Of a DNA stretch of 64,000 nucleotides, positions 10,141-21,828 are shown in pieces. The first letter of the stretch is position 1, and the number at the start of each line of letters is the position of its first letter. This stretch comes from Hyposmocoma kahamanoa (Eukaryota > Arthropoda > Insecta > Lepidoptera > Cosmopterigidae). The notes below the pieces were generated by a model. That model did no database searches and was not told the origin of the DNA. It saw only the letters and a program-made list of their open reading frames with translations. The DNA lies in assembly GCF_003589595.1 (NCBI RefSeq), contig NW_020653993.1, positions 5,782,892-5,846,891 of the forward strand, read 5' to 3'. Both the position numbers and the translations under genes were made by a program.

Positions 10141-11227
10141 GCTCATGTTGGTGATCACAACAGAGTGTAGTCAATATTACAACCGATAATAATAAACGTC
10201 AAGTGTATTTTTCACAAATTACGATAAAATTCTCGAATCCTATAATGTTCGACCCATGTCACGACACAATCCTTTCAGAGGTTCATGCCACTTTGACCCG
10301 AGTTATCCCAATAGATAAATGATATAAATAAAATCCTAAAGCCTTGTTGAAGCCTTCGGTGACTAGTATGCTAGCAGTTACTTCCACCGAAGAATAAGCG
10401 TAACTATTCAAAAGACAAAGGTTACCTTCTCAGCGCTCTCCCAGGTCGCAGCCATTAGGTACTGAAATTATATAACTTTAAAGAAAGACAATTTCTTTTT
10501 CTATTTTAAACTAACTTTAGTATTTTTTCATAATACTCGTATATTAATTGGAAACGCAAATATAATAAAATAATAAATAAAAATGGAAGGATTTTTTCAA
10601 TTGAGGCTCGATTGGATCTTATTATTTTTTTCCATCCTCTAAGGATCTTACACTATATGTGTATACAGTTTTGTAGAACTATGTTTAGCTAAGAAAATAA
10701 ATTGCACTCCTTTTAAATTCTAAAATTAAAAAAATTTTTAGAAGTTAAAATCGATGGGAACAGATATAGCGGTGAGATACTGACTTTTTTGTCTCATTCT
10801 TTTTTTACGTGACTCTTTAGTTATTTAACAAAGGGGTATGTTTACGCCGTTCCAATATTACTATAAAAAATGAATATTTTTTTCTCGTAAAACCCAGCGA
10901 ACTACATTGGGAAAAGCACTCAACACCTTAAAAGTACACATTAAAATCTACAAATATAACTACATGCTTCAGACACAAGCAAGTATGCTTCAGTTTTGTA
11001 TGAAAAACGTATTTTTCTACATATCCTATGGTCATATTATTATAGAATATAATTCTATAGCGCCAAAGAATAATGGCGAAATTATTTTTAAAATAATTCT
11101 TTACCGCCTCCAAACGTCATAATTACAAGTTTGTGCTACATGAAACCATTACATTTTTCAAATTATGCTAAAGGCCTGTCTAAAAGTCTGGAACTAAAAT
11201 CATATTTAAATGAAACTCAAAGACTAA
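10141..11227. other. AT-rich stretch without a supported gene
   Basis: Only short open frames on both strands at 10907-11122, overlapping each other and lacking motifs. Confidence 0.5.
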
Positions 11228-11676
11228 AGTACCTGCACGCTATGATGGCCGTTTTGACGTTTGTCCGCTTATCAAGTTTCGTATTAATTCATAACTACGC
11301 TGAAAGAGCTAATTGCTGTGCGTATTTGTCAATAGTGACGTGCAGTAAAATTTATGGAATGTATAATTCTACTATACAACTCGGCATTTGTTTTTCGAAA
11401 TTTAAAAAATGAAATCTCGATCGTCATTTATAGGATCGCTGGCCAGTTGCAAATTGCGTCAAAGCTCAATGCAAAAGAAAGCAGTTTCGAATTGACGATA
11501 TATTAAGTAAATATTTTTATTTTCCTTTAAATAAAACTTTTTAATCGTGCAATACTAATTATAAAGCTAAAAACTTATAGATGTGACTCGCGTTTGATTA
11601 TATTTTTTTCGAGAACGAACTGAGATTTCACTCACAATTGTAATCTGTCAAACAGCCATCATATAGTACCGGTACT
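11228..11676. mobile_element. Small inverted-repeat element (MITE), about 450 bp
   Basis: The left end (11228-11259) begins AGTACCTGCACGC and contains TATGATGGCCGTTTTGAC. The complement of the right end (11646-11676) begins AGTACCGGTACT and contains ATATGATGGCTGTTTGAC. The imperfect terminal repeats are about 32 bp. A half copy of the same family lies inverted at 43838-43975. A target duplication is not clear. Confidence 0.65.
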
Positions 11677-12828
11677 GTAATTATTATGTGACTGGATTGA
11701 TATCTACAAACAGTCAGTTTTTTAACGTTGAACGACGTCGAACTGTCAAAAAGAATTGGTCCACATTAAGTTTGTTCACGTAATATAAAATGTGTTGTCG
11801 AATCAATTTGCAATAAGAGATTAACTATTTTATAACAAAAAATAAAGCATATAATTCTCCAAACATGCAACGCAAGAAAGTGGTACAACTGACTTAAAAG
11901 TTTCCGATATCAGGGATAGATGGCATTTTTTACAAAAAAATTACCAGGGCATATATTATGTACGTATGTATTAACTCAGTTTTCTTTTGTTGTGGTATGC
12001 CTTTTGACTGAGCTTTCGTCACATCACAAACCCATGGCACCATTTAGCTTCTATTAACTGTATTTTATTTTAATATTATGTAAAATATAGCCTCCAAAAC
12101 TTCAAACTGGAATATCTTTGATCCCAGATTTCTCAGAACAGTGAACCCAAAATCAAATGTGTTCAGGAATTTAAACTTTATATTTTCACATATTTTTTAT
12201 AAAGAGACGTATACAAAAGTTGATATGGGAGTTCGCCATTGTTCTTTGAATTGAATGCCATATTTTCATAATAATGTACAGTCGGCGTTTACGTGATCAT
12301 AGGAATAATATTGTCTGGGTCTGAATCACGTATTATGGATATTTTGCAATATACGGGGCCTTACGAGGTTATAGCTATTAGGTAAATTTTATAGGGCTGT
12401 AGCACGTGTTAAACTCGTTATATCTGTGACTTAAATTCATGTATAAAAAGGTGTGCAAACGGCGACTAGTGACTGATGTTTGTTCTTTGAAAGTTGAATA
12501 AAAGAAATAAACATATTCTCTGCCTTTCAGACCTTTAGGGTATCGGAGAAGGGAACTATATAACCTGTGCAAGCAAGCCCGCACAGGGACCTTGTCAGTC
12601 AGGCCCTGACCCCAGATTAGTCCATTTGCACAAACTTCTAGTCCATACCTAAGACCGGGTCCGCCAGTGACGCCCGTGACGACGTATCACTAACGCCCGC
12701 CGTACCTGGAGGTCTACTTTTTTTCAACAAAAAACAAATTTCGAACAAAGTTTCGCACGTTTCTTACCACAATTACATTTCATTGCGAAATTTCGTTGGA
12801 ACGAAACTTGTTTGACGTTTAAATTTAT
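11677..12828. other. Stretch without a supported gene; promoter-like tract near 12443
   Basis: TATAAAAAGG at about 12441, an AATAAA near 12500 and a GC-richer tail (12560-12710) resemble parts of an LTR or a 5' region, but no paired ends were found. Confidence 0.3.
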
Positions 12829-13225
12829 CAGGGTGATAAATCTGTTCAAGATTTCTCATAGATGGCGCTACGACTAAAAAGTCGTTGAAAGACCAAGTAC
12901 AATGACACGACGCAAGCACATAGAAAAATTCGTGAGGTCCGTTGGTTCGTNNNNNNNNNNCGTTGAGAGACCAAGTACAAAGACACGACGCAAGCACATA
13001 GAAAAATTCGTGAGGTCCGTTGGTTCGTTCCGTGGCTTAGTTGGTATAGCGTCTGGCACGGTATGCAAGAAGACGTCGGTTCGAATCCGACCGGATCGAA
13101 GGAATTTTTTCTGAGTGTTTTTTCTGAGTGTTCGATCTTTGTATTAATAATTATAACAAACTAGTGGAGTAATTTCACAAAAAATAATTGAATATCAATT
13201 CAATAACAATTTAATTAATACAGTG
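12829..13225 (+). repeat. tRNA-headed SINE (family C), copy 1, with assembly gap inside
   Basis: The sequence from GGGTGATAAATCTGTT to GAATATCAATTCAAT recurs at 13272-13565. The tRNA-like head is at 13026-13098: a 7-bp acceptor stem with one mismatch (CGTTCCG / CGGATCG), an A box TGGCTTAGTTGG and a T arm GTCGG-TTCGAAT-CCGAC carrying the B box. No good anticodon arm forms, so it is a tRNA relative and not a tRNA gene. The segment just 5' of the head is present twice, on both sides of the 10-N gap. Confidence 0.8.
12951..12960. other. Assembly gap (10 N)
   Basis: Ten N inside the SINE. The same roughly 70-bp sequence ends at the gap and starts again after it, so the true local copy number is uncertain. 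Confidence 0.99.
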
Positions 13226-13271
13226 AATAGCGACATCTCTCGCCAGGACTGGTAGCTGTAAAGGTACTAAC

Positions 13272-13565
13272 TGGGTGATAAATCTGTTAAAGATTTCTCA
13301 TAGATGGCGCTACGACTAAAAAGTGTTTGAAAGACCAAGTACAAAGACACGACGCAAGCACATAGAAAAATTCGTGAGGTCCGTTGGTTCGTTCCGTGGC
13401 TTAGTTGGTATAGCGTTTGGCACGGTATGCAAGAAGACGTCGGTTCGAATCCGACCGGATCGAAGGAATTTTTTCTGAGTGTTCGATCTTTGTATTAATA
13501 ATTATAACAAACTAGTGGAGTAATTTCACAACAAATAATTGAATATCAATTCAATAAAAATGTAA
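13272..13565 (+). repeat. tRNA-headed SINE (family C), copy 2
   Basis: Head-to-tail partner of copy 1, about 50 bp downstream. The tRNA-like head is at 13390-13462 and differs from copy 1 by about one base. The 3' part includes TGGAGTAATTTCACAA. Confidence 0.85.
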
Positions 13566-14729
13566 TTAGTTTAGTTTATCGTTATCTTACTCTAATTCAT
13601 GAAACGTCCGAACGAAAATTTGATTTTGATAGATAATTCTTCTAAATTATAATGTCTAATTGACGAAACTAAAAGTGCTACATTTTTATTTTCTTAAATG
13701 TGAATTTTGTTAAAAATTTGATTGAAATGACTGCAACAATGCTTTTGTTGATCGAGGTTCTGCTTGTAGAACATTTCGAGCGTAGGAAGAACCGTCGTCG
13801 CCGCCAGTGCAACCATCTACGTATAAGTGAAATTTCTGACTTAAAAGTTTGTAAGAAATTACAGAGTCAGTCGGCAATATCACATTGCATATTTCTATTT
13901 GAGAGTAGTGCCAAGAAATAATGCCCATATTACTTTCAAAAGACGTCATGAAAACGAGTCACGATTGTTGTTCTCGAGTTGGGAGAAAATGAACTCCAAG
14001 CTGAAAGAAGGTTGCCTCTGAATTGGCTGCTTTTTCAGCTCAAGCTCTGCATGCCGGCCGAAGAGCAACAGTGTTAGTGCAAATTTCGGAAAACATGTAC
14101 AAACAAAGTTCTACCCAAGGAAATAAGATTGTGCAAGTTGATGAAAATCAATTTACTGTATTATATTTTTGCTTTTTTTCAGAAGATAATGATTATGAAA
14201 TATCTTGCCAAGAGCTTCAAATGCTTTCATTTTGATATTAATAATATAAATGTTATGTACGATAAGTTTACAAACAATACAATTTTATAGTATATAAATT
14301 CTTATATACAGAAATTTTTGATTGTCATACTTTTGCCACCAATAATTTGCATGAAATGGTACTCTTAAAACTAATAGGATAATAATGAGTATTTTATATC
14401 GTCTCGGCTAATTACGTCAAAAACATTATTTTTATTTGTTTCTTTATATGTTTTGCACAAACATTACAATAAATGCTTAATGAATCACATATTAAATGTA
14501 AAATTTAAAAAATAAAGCAAAACAATTGTAATCATTTTCAGATGGAGCAAAAACCGTAATTTACCATAGTTAACATCAAAATAGAACTGCACAATATCAT
14601 TCATTCCATTCGTTCACAAAAATTGTAAATGACAACGAAATTCTAGCGCCCGACCGAAAAGGAATTAGAATAAGGTTTTTGACGGAATTTCGTTAACGAA
14701 GTTTCGTTTTCAAGAAAGAGAGTAAACCG
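13566..14729. other. Stretch without a supported gene
   Basis: An ATG frame at 13700-13921 with a basic run (RRKNRRRRQ) has no recognisable domain and overlaps an opposite-strand frame of similar size. I do not call a gene. Confidence 0.4.
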
Positions 14730-14773
14730 CAGGAGGTATCCGATAAGGCCAGGGCCTTATCGGATACCTCCTG
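14730..14773. repeat. Perfect 21-bp inverted repeat with 2-bp spacer
   Basis: The left arm (14730-14750, beginning CAGGAGGTATCC) and right arm (14753-14773) are exact complements separated by AG. The flanks CCG and CGG extend the symmetry loosely. It lies at the start of a GC-richer tract (14730-14960). Confidence 0.95.
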
Positions 14774-15374
14774 GATGCGGGCTGTTCCGCAACCGCGGTG
14801 GCTACGTGACCGCACAAACCTGCGCTGCCGTGAGTATTGAAATAAAACGGTTGTCCTGCAATCGCGGCGGGCGCGGTTGTAAATCGCTCCGTGAGTTCTT
14901 AACCTTTGCCAAATATTAATAGGCCGTCTCGGCAGTGAGCGCAATATCTGTTGATAGTTGACGCGTCGTTACTTTATTATTTCAAGTCATCCTTTGTACT
15001 ATTGTCGACCAAGGGTCTCTGAATCTACCCTAAACGATTCTCATACTAAAGGATCAGTACATGTTTATTTCGTGATCAATAAGTAAAGGAATACTCACTG
15101 GAGATTTTCCATCATTAAACTTGGACTGAAATTGAATGTTGTACGAATATTAATTTCAAACAAAATACCCGATAGCCTTTAACTTTGTAAAAAAAGTAAC
15201 AAAATCTAGTTTGCAACTTTTCTCGTTATAAACTACAGTTTTTATTTTGTGCCCCGGGGGTAATTTATAAAAGTAAAATACGCTTTAAGGGAGAATTTCA
15301 ACAACGTCATGCCCAACTAATGTTAAACAAAAGTTGCATATTGTTGTGTATGGTAATATTGATGAGATAACAGC

Positions 15375-15835
15375 TTGTGTTATATAAAACACGAGTAGGG
15401 CCCCAAATGGAGTATTGCTCGCATCTCTGGGCAGGAGCACCCAAATACCAAATACTTGACCCACTTGACTCCGTCTAACGTAGGGCTGTTGGTACTGTCG
15501 AAGATCCCAAAATCGGATACGGTATGGAGCCCCTTAGCCTACGGTTAGACGTTGGCTCTCTCTGTGTCTTTATAATGGGGAGTACCTTGATGACCTTTTC
15601 GAACCGGTGTCACCATCTCGTTACCACCATCGCACCTCCCACCAAAACCTTGCTCGAACCTACAAGATGGGGAATGATTTTTCTCCTGAAGTATTTTCTT
15701 TGCTCTATTACATGGGGTTCTTCAAAAAGCGTGTCTACATGGCTCTCAAAGGCTGGCAATGCATAGGCAGCTCATCTGACATTGCAAATCTCCATGGCTC
15801 GTCTGCTTGTTAGCCTCTTTTTTTACATAAAAAAT
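15375..15835 (+). pseudogene. Non-LTR retrotransposon fragment, RT C-terminus
   Basis: Plus-strand translation in shifting frames gives QMEYCSHLWAGAPKYQ, EPLSLRLDVGSLCVF, YKMGNDFSPEVFSL and FFKKRVYMALKG. This is the C-terminal part of the LINE subfamily also present at 36398-36812 and 55080-55815. Stops and frameshifts disable it. It ends at SSACLPLFL codons followed by an A-rich tract near 15835. Confidence 0.75.
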
Positions 15836-16985
15836 GCGGTTTTAAACCGGGTATGTTGTAGACAGCAATTGTTGTTCAGCACGTATTGTGCATCGTCGCG
15901 TTATTGTTTAACATGGCCAGATGGCAATATAATGAAGTGGCTATAAAGTTCGTGCCGGTTTTTGCCAGTAGCTAACTAAACAAAAAGATGCATTTTTGTT
16001 TTAAAATGTTATATTGTCTACGGTAATTTCAAAAATAATATATTTTCGCGCATTTTAAGATAAGGCGACAAAGTATTACATAATTCATGAAAAACGCCCC
16101 GCGTTAGGCTCCAAGTCTGCTAATTCTAAATCATCTCAGTTTCGTGCCGATAATGTCAGTGGCAGGATTTTGTACGTTTGGTATTTTGCTAAAAGAAAGA
16201 AAGTAAAGTAAAGAAAGAAAGAGTAGTCGCTTGTCAGTTTATCAATGGCACGTCGGTGACAATATAGTCTACTAATTATTTGACATGAAAAAAGACTAAT
16301 TTGTAACTTAAACGAGATAAAAATTAAGATTGAATGAATTATGCTGTAAGTAATTCCCGGGGTGCGGTCGGGACAAGTACACTATTGTCCAAGGTTCTAT
16401 AACTAACAAAGGAAACCAACACAAGTTTACAATAAGTAACAAATGCACCTCTTAACCATACTATAACTTAATGAACCACCCGGGGTATCTACCCTAATTA
16501 ATCTAGTGACGGCGGTGAGCTAAAGGGTGGGTTTACGGGGTTGAAGGGTGAACAATTCGCAAGGCCTGGACACACCTTGGTCACGCGCAGCAAATGTTCC
16601 TCCAACACAGAAGACGGATAGGGCTAGATGGGTATCTCGTCCTGTGCCGCTTGCGTCGGCATCGGTCCGCGGAACTCTCTATAACGCACGATCGGCCGGC
16701 ACTGATGGCGAGTCGCGGTAGACGCGACGTGTCACAATGCCACCACTGCTTTTCCGCTGACACTATTGAGATTGAACTTCCATTGCAACTAAATTTTAAC
16801 AGAATAACAAATATTATCATAATTGCAATGTAATCTCAGCGGAGTATCAGTGGAACTACAATGACTATTGGTTTAAAAAAAATTTGCAGAATTGTAGCTA
16901 TGTAAATATGATAATGCCAAAGCACACGTTATATTTACAAAAACAACAAAATTGTTTTTAGATGACTGAGCCTCTTCAGATTTTC
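15836..16985. other. Stretch without a supported gene; GC-richer block 16500-16780
   Basis: 16500-16780 is richer in GC and CG than its surroundings, but frames on both strands are short and lack motifs. AAAGAAAG-type simple sequence occurs at 16190-16230. Confidence 0.4.
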
Positions 16986-17232
16986 ACTTTTTTTTTATAA
17001 TACCAAAGGATGGGACAAACAAGTCCTGTGCCTGATGGTAAGCTACACGCCTGTCCATAACAGTTGCAGTGCCACTCAGCTCTTTAAATCGCAAAGATCT
17101 GAGTTGCACTGCCACTGTGCCTGTATTTTCACCAGCACCCTTACCCTTCCAAGCGGCTTGCAGCAGAAATAGATAAGGTGGTAGTACTAGTCTAGGGAGA
17201 CGAACTGTTTCACAAGGAGCTCTATTGCTAAT
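16986..17232 (-). repeat. Family A repeat, internally deleted
   Basis: Minus-strand copy with poly-T at 16986-16995. It jumps from CCACTGTGCCTGT directly to ATTTTCACCAGC, and the ACATTACTGC hairpin is also lost. The 5' tip is near 17225. Confidence 0.8.
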
Positions 17233-17438
17233 CAAAATCTAAAAAGTACTTGTTTCGGTCTTTACAAAATTCTAATGAATGGACACGACTTTCATAACGA
17301 AATGACCATCAAATAACACTTAGAGCTGTATTTTATAAGTATGAAAGGGGAATTCTAAAATTATCCGCGTCTGTTGGATTTTATTAACTTTATATTCCTA
17401 AATAAACTTTTTATTGTTTATTTGCACATCATGATATT

Positions 17439-17974
17439 TGTTACCTTCGATGTCCATTGGTGGTGCCACCGCCATCCGCACATAAAGCCCTCGATCCATG
17501 GTTATAATTACAAATATATTTAATAAATATAAATAGGAATCATTGTAAATAAAATGATAAATAAATATTTATTTCTCACAATCCTAGAATTACTAATTAG
17601 AAATTTATTATGTAAAATAATTAAAATACAACGCCACTTAGTTTCAAGATACTACTGGTACTAAATTAATTCTTCCTCTGAAAATTTATATTCTTGGTTA
17701 GAACTGATATCTTGATGATAGTTTGATGCTGTGATCGATATATTATTAATTCCAAATAGATTTTTAATACGTAGTTTCTCATCTATATACTAGATTTTGA
17801 ATTCTAGTATCTAATTGATTTTTAGAGAGGAATAAGTATAAATACGAGTAGGCGCCATTGTAACATTACATTATTGTATCATATAAGGTGTAACTCTGCC
17901 CGAATAAATACCGACATTAACGACACTTTAATTTCAATTTCTCTTGTCCGCCTTCCTGTACTGCTTTCGTTACA
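17439..17974 (+). mobile_element. Solo LTR of an LTR retrotransposon
   Basis: The sequence starts TGTTAC and ends GTTACA, the TG...CA inverted tip expected of an LTR. It is flanked by the same four bases, TATT, at 17435-17438 and 17975-17978. Inside are TATAAATA at 17837-17844 and AATAAA at 17903-17908, the order expected for an LTR read on the plus strand. No gag/pol remnants adjoin it, so it is best explained by recombination between two LTRs. Gypsy-like elements often leave 4-bp duplications, but the superfamily is not shown here. Confidence 0.75.
17837..17844 (+). promoter_or_regulatory. TATA box of the solo LTR
   Basis: TATAAATA, 59 bp before the AATAAA at 17903-17908, consistent with the U3-R-U5 layout of an LTR. 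Confidence 0.5.
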
Positions 17975-18235
17975 TATTTTATCGAGACATACGACAATTG
18001 TTACCTGCACGTTATTGCTTCAATAAACGATTCTTTTTCTATCTAACTAAGAAAGAACACTAAAGATAACTACAAAAATAAAGTGAGGCTTTTAAAGAAC
18101 GTTTTACGAAGTCTCAAAGGGTAGAACAGTAAAGGTAAAATAAAAAAATAAAAGGTACAAGCTTCAAGATTTAACTGTGTAATAAAAAAGATAATCTCTT
18201 TTAAAATTTTTGTAGCCGTAGAGTTTCTAATAAAA

Positions 18236-18540
18236 TAGTTTGTCCAAGGAAGTACCGGCGGAAAACCAGAGCTGTTTGAGTTCTCACGGTCTACAGTAAT
18301 TATGCTGAGTCAGGGCCATTTCAGCACAAACTGTAGTTCATTTTTACATCATGTTATACATCAAATATTGATAGTTGTCATAGTACTTGTTTGTTATTCT
18401 TATAGTACGCGTTTTACAGTGGTTTTATATAAATGTATATTAATTAATAATGTAAGTTCTATGTGCTTTTGTGTTGTACTAGTGATTGTGAATGGTTGTT
18501 TTTGTTTGTATTCGTGCTGAATAAACGTTTTATTTATCTA
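18236..18540 (+). repeat. Retroposon 3' region (family F), copy 1
   Basis: Aligns directly with 20815-21090: AAAACCAGAGCTGTTTGAG, ATGCTGAGTCAGGGCCA and GTGCTGAATAAA, then a TATC-type tail. The AATAAA and short tandem tail suggest the 3' end of a non-LTR element. Confidence 0.65.
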
Positions 18541-18704
18541 TATATCTATCATAACGTCTTCTTCTATGATAACACGTTAGGTAAAGTAGCTGTCAGTCTT
18601 TGAATTGAAAACTTTTGGAAATGCAATAATGTAATAATTATATTTATAAAGTAAATTTATTTAATGTATGACTTAACAATTGGTATTGCTATATATCGTT
18701 CAGG

Positions 18705-18822
18705 GAAATACTGCCACCTTACCTATTTCTGCCGCCAAGTTGTGAAAGGTAAGGGTGCTGGTGAAATTACAGGCATATGGGACTTGTCAAGTTATATCGC
18801 AGGGTGATAGGCGCAATGGTAG
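18705..18822 (+). repeat. Family A repeat, internal fragment
   Basis: Plus-strand piece from GGGAAATACTGCCACC to GGCGCAATGGTAGTG. The first family hairpin is partly deleted. Confidence 0.65.
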
Positions 18823-19049
18823 TGTTTTGTCTGACAGGAGTATAAATAAACGGTGATTGGAATTTAGGTAGTGTCTCATTTTGTAATGCCCAAAAGAGAG
18901 TGGTCCTTCGAGCTGGATAGTCTTGTAAAGTGAGTTTTGCTTGGAGTCTATATAAACAGTGATTGCAGGTTAAGTGGTGTCTTACTTTGTAATGCCCAAT
19001 ACAAAGACTCTGTGACGTATATCTGTATGTAAAATCGATACGCATTTAA

Positions 19050-19995
19050 TATAGACGCTTATAAATTATGTACCTTATCAACGTTACGAAAAAAATCTTA
19101 CTATGAAGCTAGGTTTCATATAAACAAATTGTATTTGCAAGTACATTAGCTAATGGTGAATCTTCATTGTTCGACGCTGAAGTTTAGAAAGTGATGCTGA
19201 TCCTTTACTTATTTGTTGAAAGATACACCATCAACTTAACACAAAACAATTGAAAGATGATGAAGATGTTAAATTGGAACGCAAGGCGCTGGCGATGCGG
19301 GCGAACATGACAACAACACTCGCTCAGCTCGCTGCCACGTTTCTGTAGTGCGTCCACTAACAGCCTCCTGATGACGATAGCCGCAAGACGTGATGGCTCA
19401 ATAATGCAATACTTAATTAACAATACTTTGTCCTATGTGAAATATGTATACTAACATAGAAATAAGTAAAATACTAACAAACTGTAGATTTAGTTGTCCA
19501 AGTGAATAAAATAAATTAAATTAAAACAATCTTAGAAAATAATACACATACGTTCACCAAATAAGGTGCTAAGTCGCTATAGGTGTACACAGCACTAAAA
19601 ATAAAGAGTTAACCAAGAACAAAAATTAAATATGCACTAAGCCACATAAGTGCGAGTTCGTTTTTTAAACTTTATTTTAAAGCGTCAGGTGCTGGTGCCG
19701 TAAAAGAAAGTTGACCCTAAAGGAGCATTATTATGTCATTGTATTGAAGGAACGACCAAGATTCACCTTTAGCTAGTGTAATTGTCGATATTTTTTCTTG
19801 TAAACTATATATTTATATTGAGGCGTGGTAGCGGTGATCTCGTGCTTAGGCGTTAAATGCATGATAATCCTTAATATATACGGTTACACATCGTATGAAC
19901 TATCTGCATTTTACATGCTGTGGAATGCAGATCGTCAGACCATCTTACTTGCATCTTATATTTTAAGTTCGTCTTACTCGAATCTAATCTGTTTT
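19050..19995. other. AT-rich stretch without a supported gene
   Basis: No motif-bearing frame or recognisable repeat found. Confidence 0.45.
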
Positions 19996-20235
19996 AACAC
20001 CACAAATTCTCACAATATCACAGATGGCGCTACAGCAAAAAATGGTTAAAAACAAAAAAAAACAAAGATCTGCAAAAAGCACATAGAAAAATTCGTAAGG
20101 CCTGCGGTTCGTTCCATTGCTTAATTGGCAGAGCATCTGACACGGATTGCCTGAGAATGCTGGTTCGAATAAATTTTTCTAATAATTATAATAAATTAGT
20201 GGAGCAATTTCGCAAAAAAAAATTGAATGTCAGGA
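19996..20235 (+). repeat. Family C SINE, diverged copy
   Basis: Shares AGATGGCGCTAC, GCACATAGAAAAATTCGT, GGTTCGTTCC(A/G)T, the B-box GGTTCGAAT and GTGGAGCAATTTCGC with 13272-13565. Bases following the B box are deleted. Confidence 0.7.
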
Positions 20236-20277
20236 GTGTTAAAGATTTTGACACTCAAAAAACTAAAAAAAAATAAT

Positions 20278-20375
20278 TATGCCACTACAACGTATTTAGT
20301 ACCAAGCGCCACAAATAGATGGCTTTACTTGTATCCTAAAGCGCGCAAGTAACCTGTTGGCACAGTTTATTTAAG
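20278..20375 (+). repeat. Dispersed repeat family I, copy 1
   Basis: About 95 bp align directly with 23394-23490, including GTATTTAGTACC and the AAATAGATG segment. Class unknown. Confidence 0.6.
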
Positions 20376-20814
20376 ACTTTTCATGCAAAGAGGCCAAAAT
20401 ATGTTAATAGAATCTGTCTCATTGAATATACATATTTTACGGCTTTTACATAAAGTCCATTCTTTAAATTGTAACGATTTAGTGTAGCTAAGGGACCTCT
20501 GCGCTGAGCTAAGTCTTTCCCGAGAAAGCGGCGAAGCTGGAATTTACCGAGATTTTTCCCCAGATAATATCTTAAAGTTATGTTCGCATGGGCTAGTTCA
20601 ACAAAAGCTTCACTTGTTATTATCTTTCAACTGACTGTACTAAAAAAAGGAAATTTTCAACTTTTCGTTTCGAAACGTTGGTACAATATTGTAACTTTTA
20701 TTCAAATAATATGGTTGTAAAGGACTAAATTTACTTTCGACATGAAATTCAATTTTGTGCTGAAATGATTATTATTTTTTATAATATTTGGTGGCATGGT
20801 TTACTGGGTTGCGA

Positions 20815-21090
20815 TCGCTCACCATACAATACTGGCAGAAAACCAGCTCTGTTGCTCACGGTCTAGAGTATTTATGCTGAGTCAGGGCCACTTCATCGCA
20901 AACTCATACACCAAATTTTAATAGTTCTCACTTGTTTTTTCTCACAGAATGTGTTTTATATTAATGTATATTAAATTAATAATGTATATTATATGTGGTT
21001 TTGTCTCATAATTTGTGAAGTGATTGTAAATGTTTGTTTCACATATTTGTGCTGAATAAAAGTTTTATCTACCTATCTATCGTAACTTCT
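20815..21090 (+). repeat. Retroposon 3' region (family F), copy 2
   Basis: Direct counterpart of 18236-18540, ending GTGCTGAATAAAAGTTTT and CTACCTATCTATC. A family A piece follows immediately. Confidence 0.65.
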
Positions 21091-21094
21091 TCTC

Positions 21095-21183
21095 GTAGAG
21101 CTATTTGTGACAGAATTCGTCCAAGGAACCTTACCTATTTCTGTCGCCAAACAGTAATATGAGTATAACTGCGTTCCGGTTTT
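21095..21183 (+). repeat. Family A repeat, 5' part, split by a LINE
   Basis: Runs from the GTAGAGCT tip to GCGTTCCGG and resumes at 21829 after the inserted LINE. CGGTTTT is present at both break points (21177-21183 and 21829-21835). Confidence 0.85.
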
Positions 21184-21828
21184 TTTTTATAAAATGTAAA
21201 TGCGTATTTGATCTCCATCTCACCTGATGGAAAATGACGATGAAGTTGACGGTGGAGCATGCACACCTAAATAATGCCTATTCACTCTCACGTTCGGGGA
21301 ACAAGTCTGCAGGTAGGGTCTTCCAGTCCATAGCCGTTAGCGATATAAATGCAGAAGCGTAACGCTTCGTGCAAATCTTTGGTATCCACAACATAGGTGT
21401 GGAACCCAAGCCTACGTCTAGTCCCCCGGTGATAGAAGGGGAAGGCGGAATTAAATGGTGTAATTCCATTGCACTCTCCGTGATATATCCTGTAAAATAC
21501 CGACAAACAGGCAATTTTACGGTGGTGTTCGATGGTCTGCAGCTTCGCCTCCGCTAATTCCGAGTCACCTGTAAGCCTTTTGACACGGTTGTCAATTGAC
21601 TCCAAGGTAGCCAGTTGGTATGTAACAGAGCCATCCCAAAGGTGGCAGTAGCACTCCATGCACGACCGGACTTGTGCTTGTACAGCTGAAGCGATTGTCC
21701 CGGTGTAAAGTAACGCCTCACTGTGGAAAGGATGCCAAGCTTCCTTGCTGCATTTTTGGCCATGGATTCAATGTATCTGTTGAAGTTCAAATTGGATGAC
21801 AGGTCCTTTCCAACATATGGATATATCA
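21184..21828 (-). pseudogene. Non-LTR retrotransposon inserted into family A, RT C-terminal region
   Basis: Poly-T on the plus strand at 21181-21189 is the tail of a minus-strand LINE. The minus strand encodes NRYIESMAKNAARKLGIL, RRYFTPGQSLQLYK, YCHLWDGSVTYQL, SVFYRIYHGECNGI and a final WKTLPADLFP across two frames: the thumb and C-terminal region of the same LINE group as 8565-9036. A 7-bp duplication (CGGTTTT) flanks the insert, consistent with target-primed reverse transcription. A frameshift near 21655 disables it. Confidence 0.85.

Noticed and set aside
10907..11122. Overlapping open frames on both strands
   Set aside because: AT-rich, no motif, no start or splice context; the mirrored frames come from local inverted similarity.
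12430..12600. LTR or promoter (TATAAAAAGG with a downstream AATAAA)
   Set aside because: No TG...CA borders, no flanking duplication and no partner found.
13026..13098. A functional tRNA gene
   Set aside because: The acceptor stem has a mismatch, no normal anticodon arm forms, and the same head recurs inside a dispersed repeat; it is a SINE head.
12740..14715. A large element bounded by CGAAATTTCGTT-like motifs at 12785 and 14688
   Set aside because: The motif is short and self-similar, orientation is not clearly inverted, and no duplication is visible.
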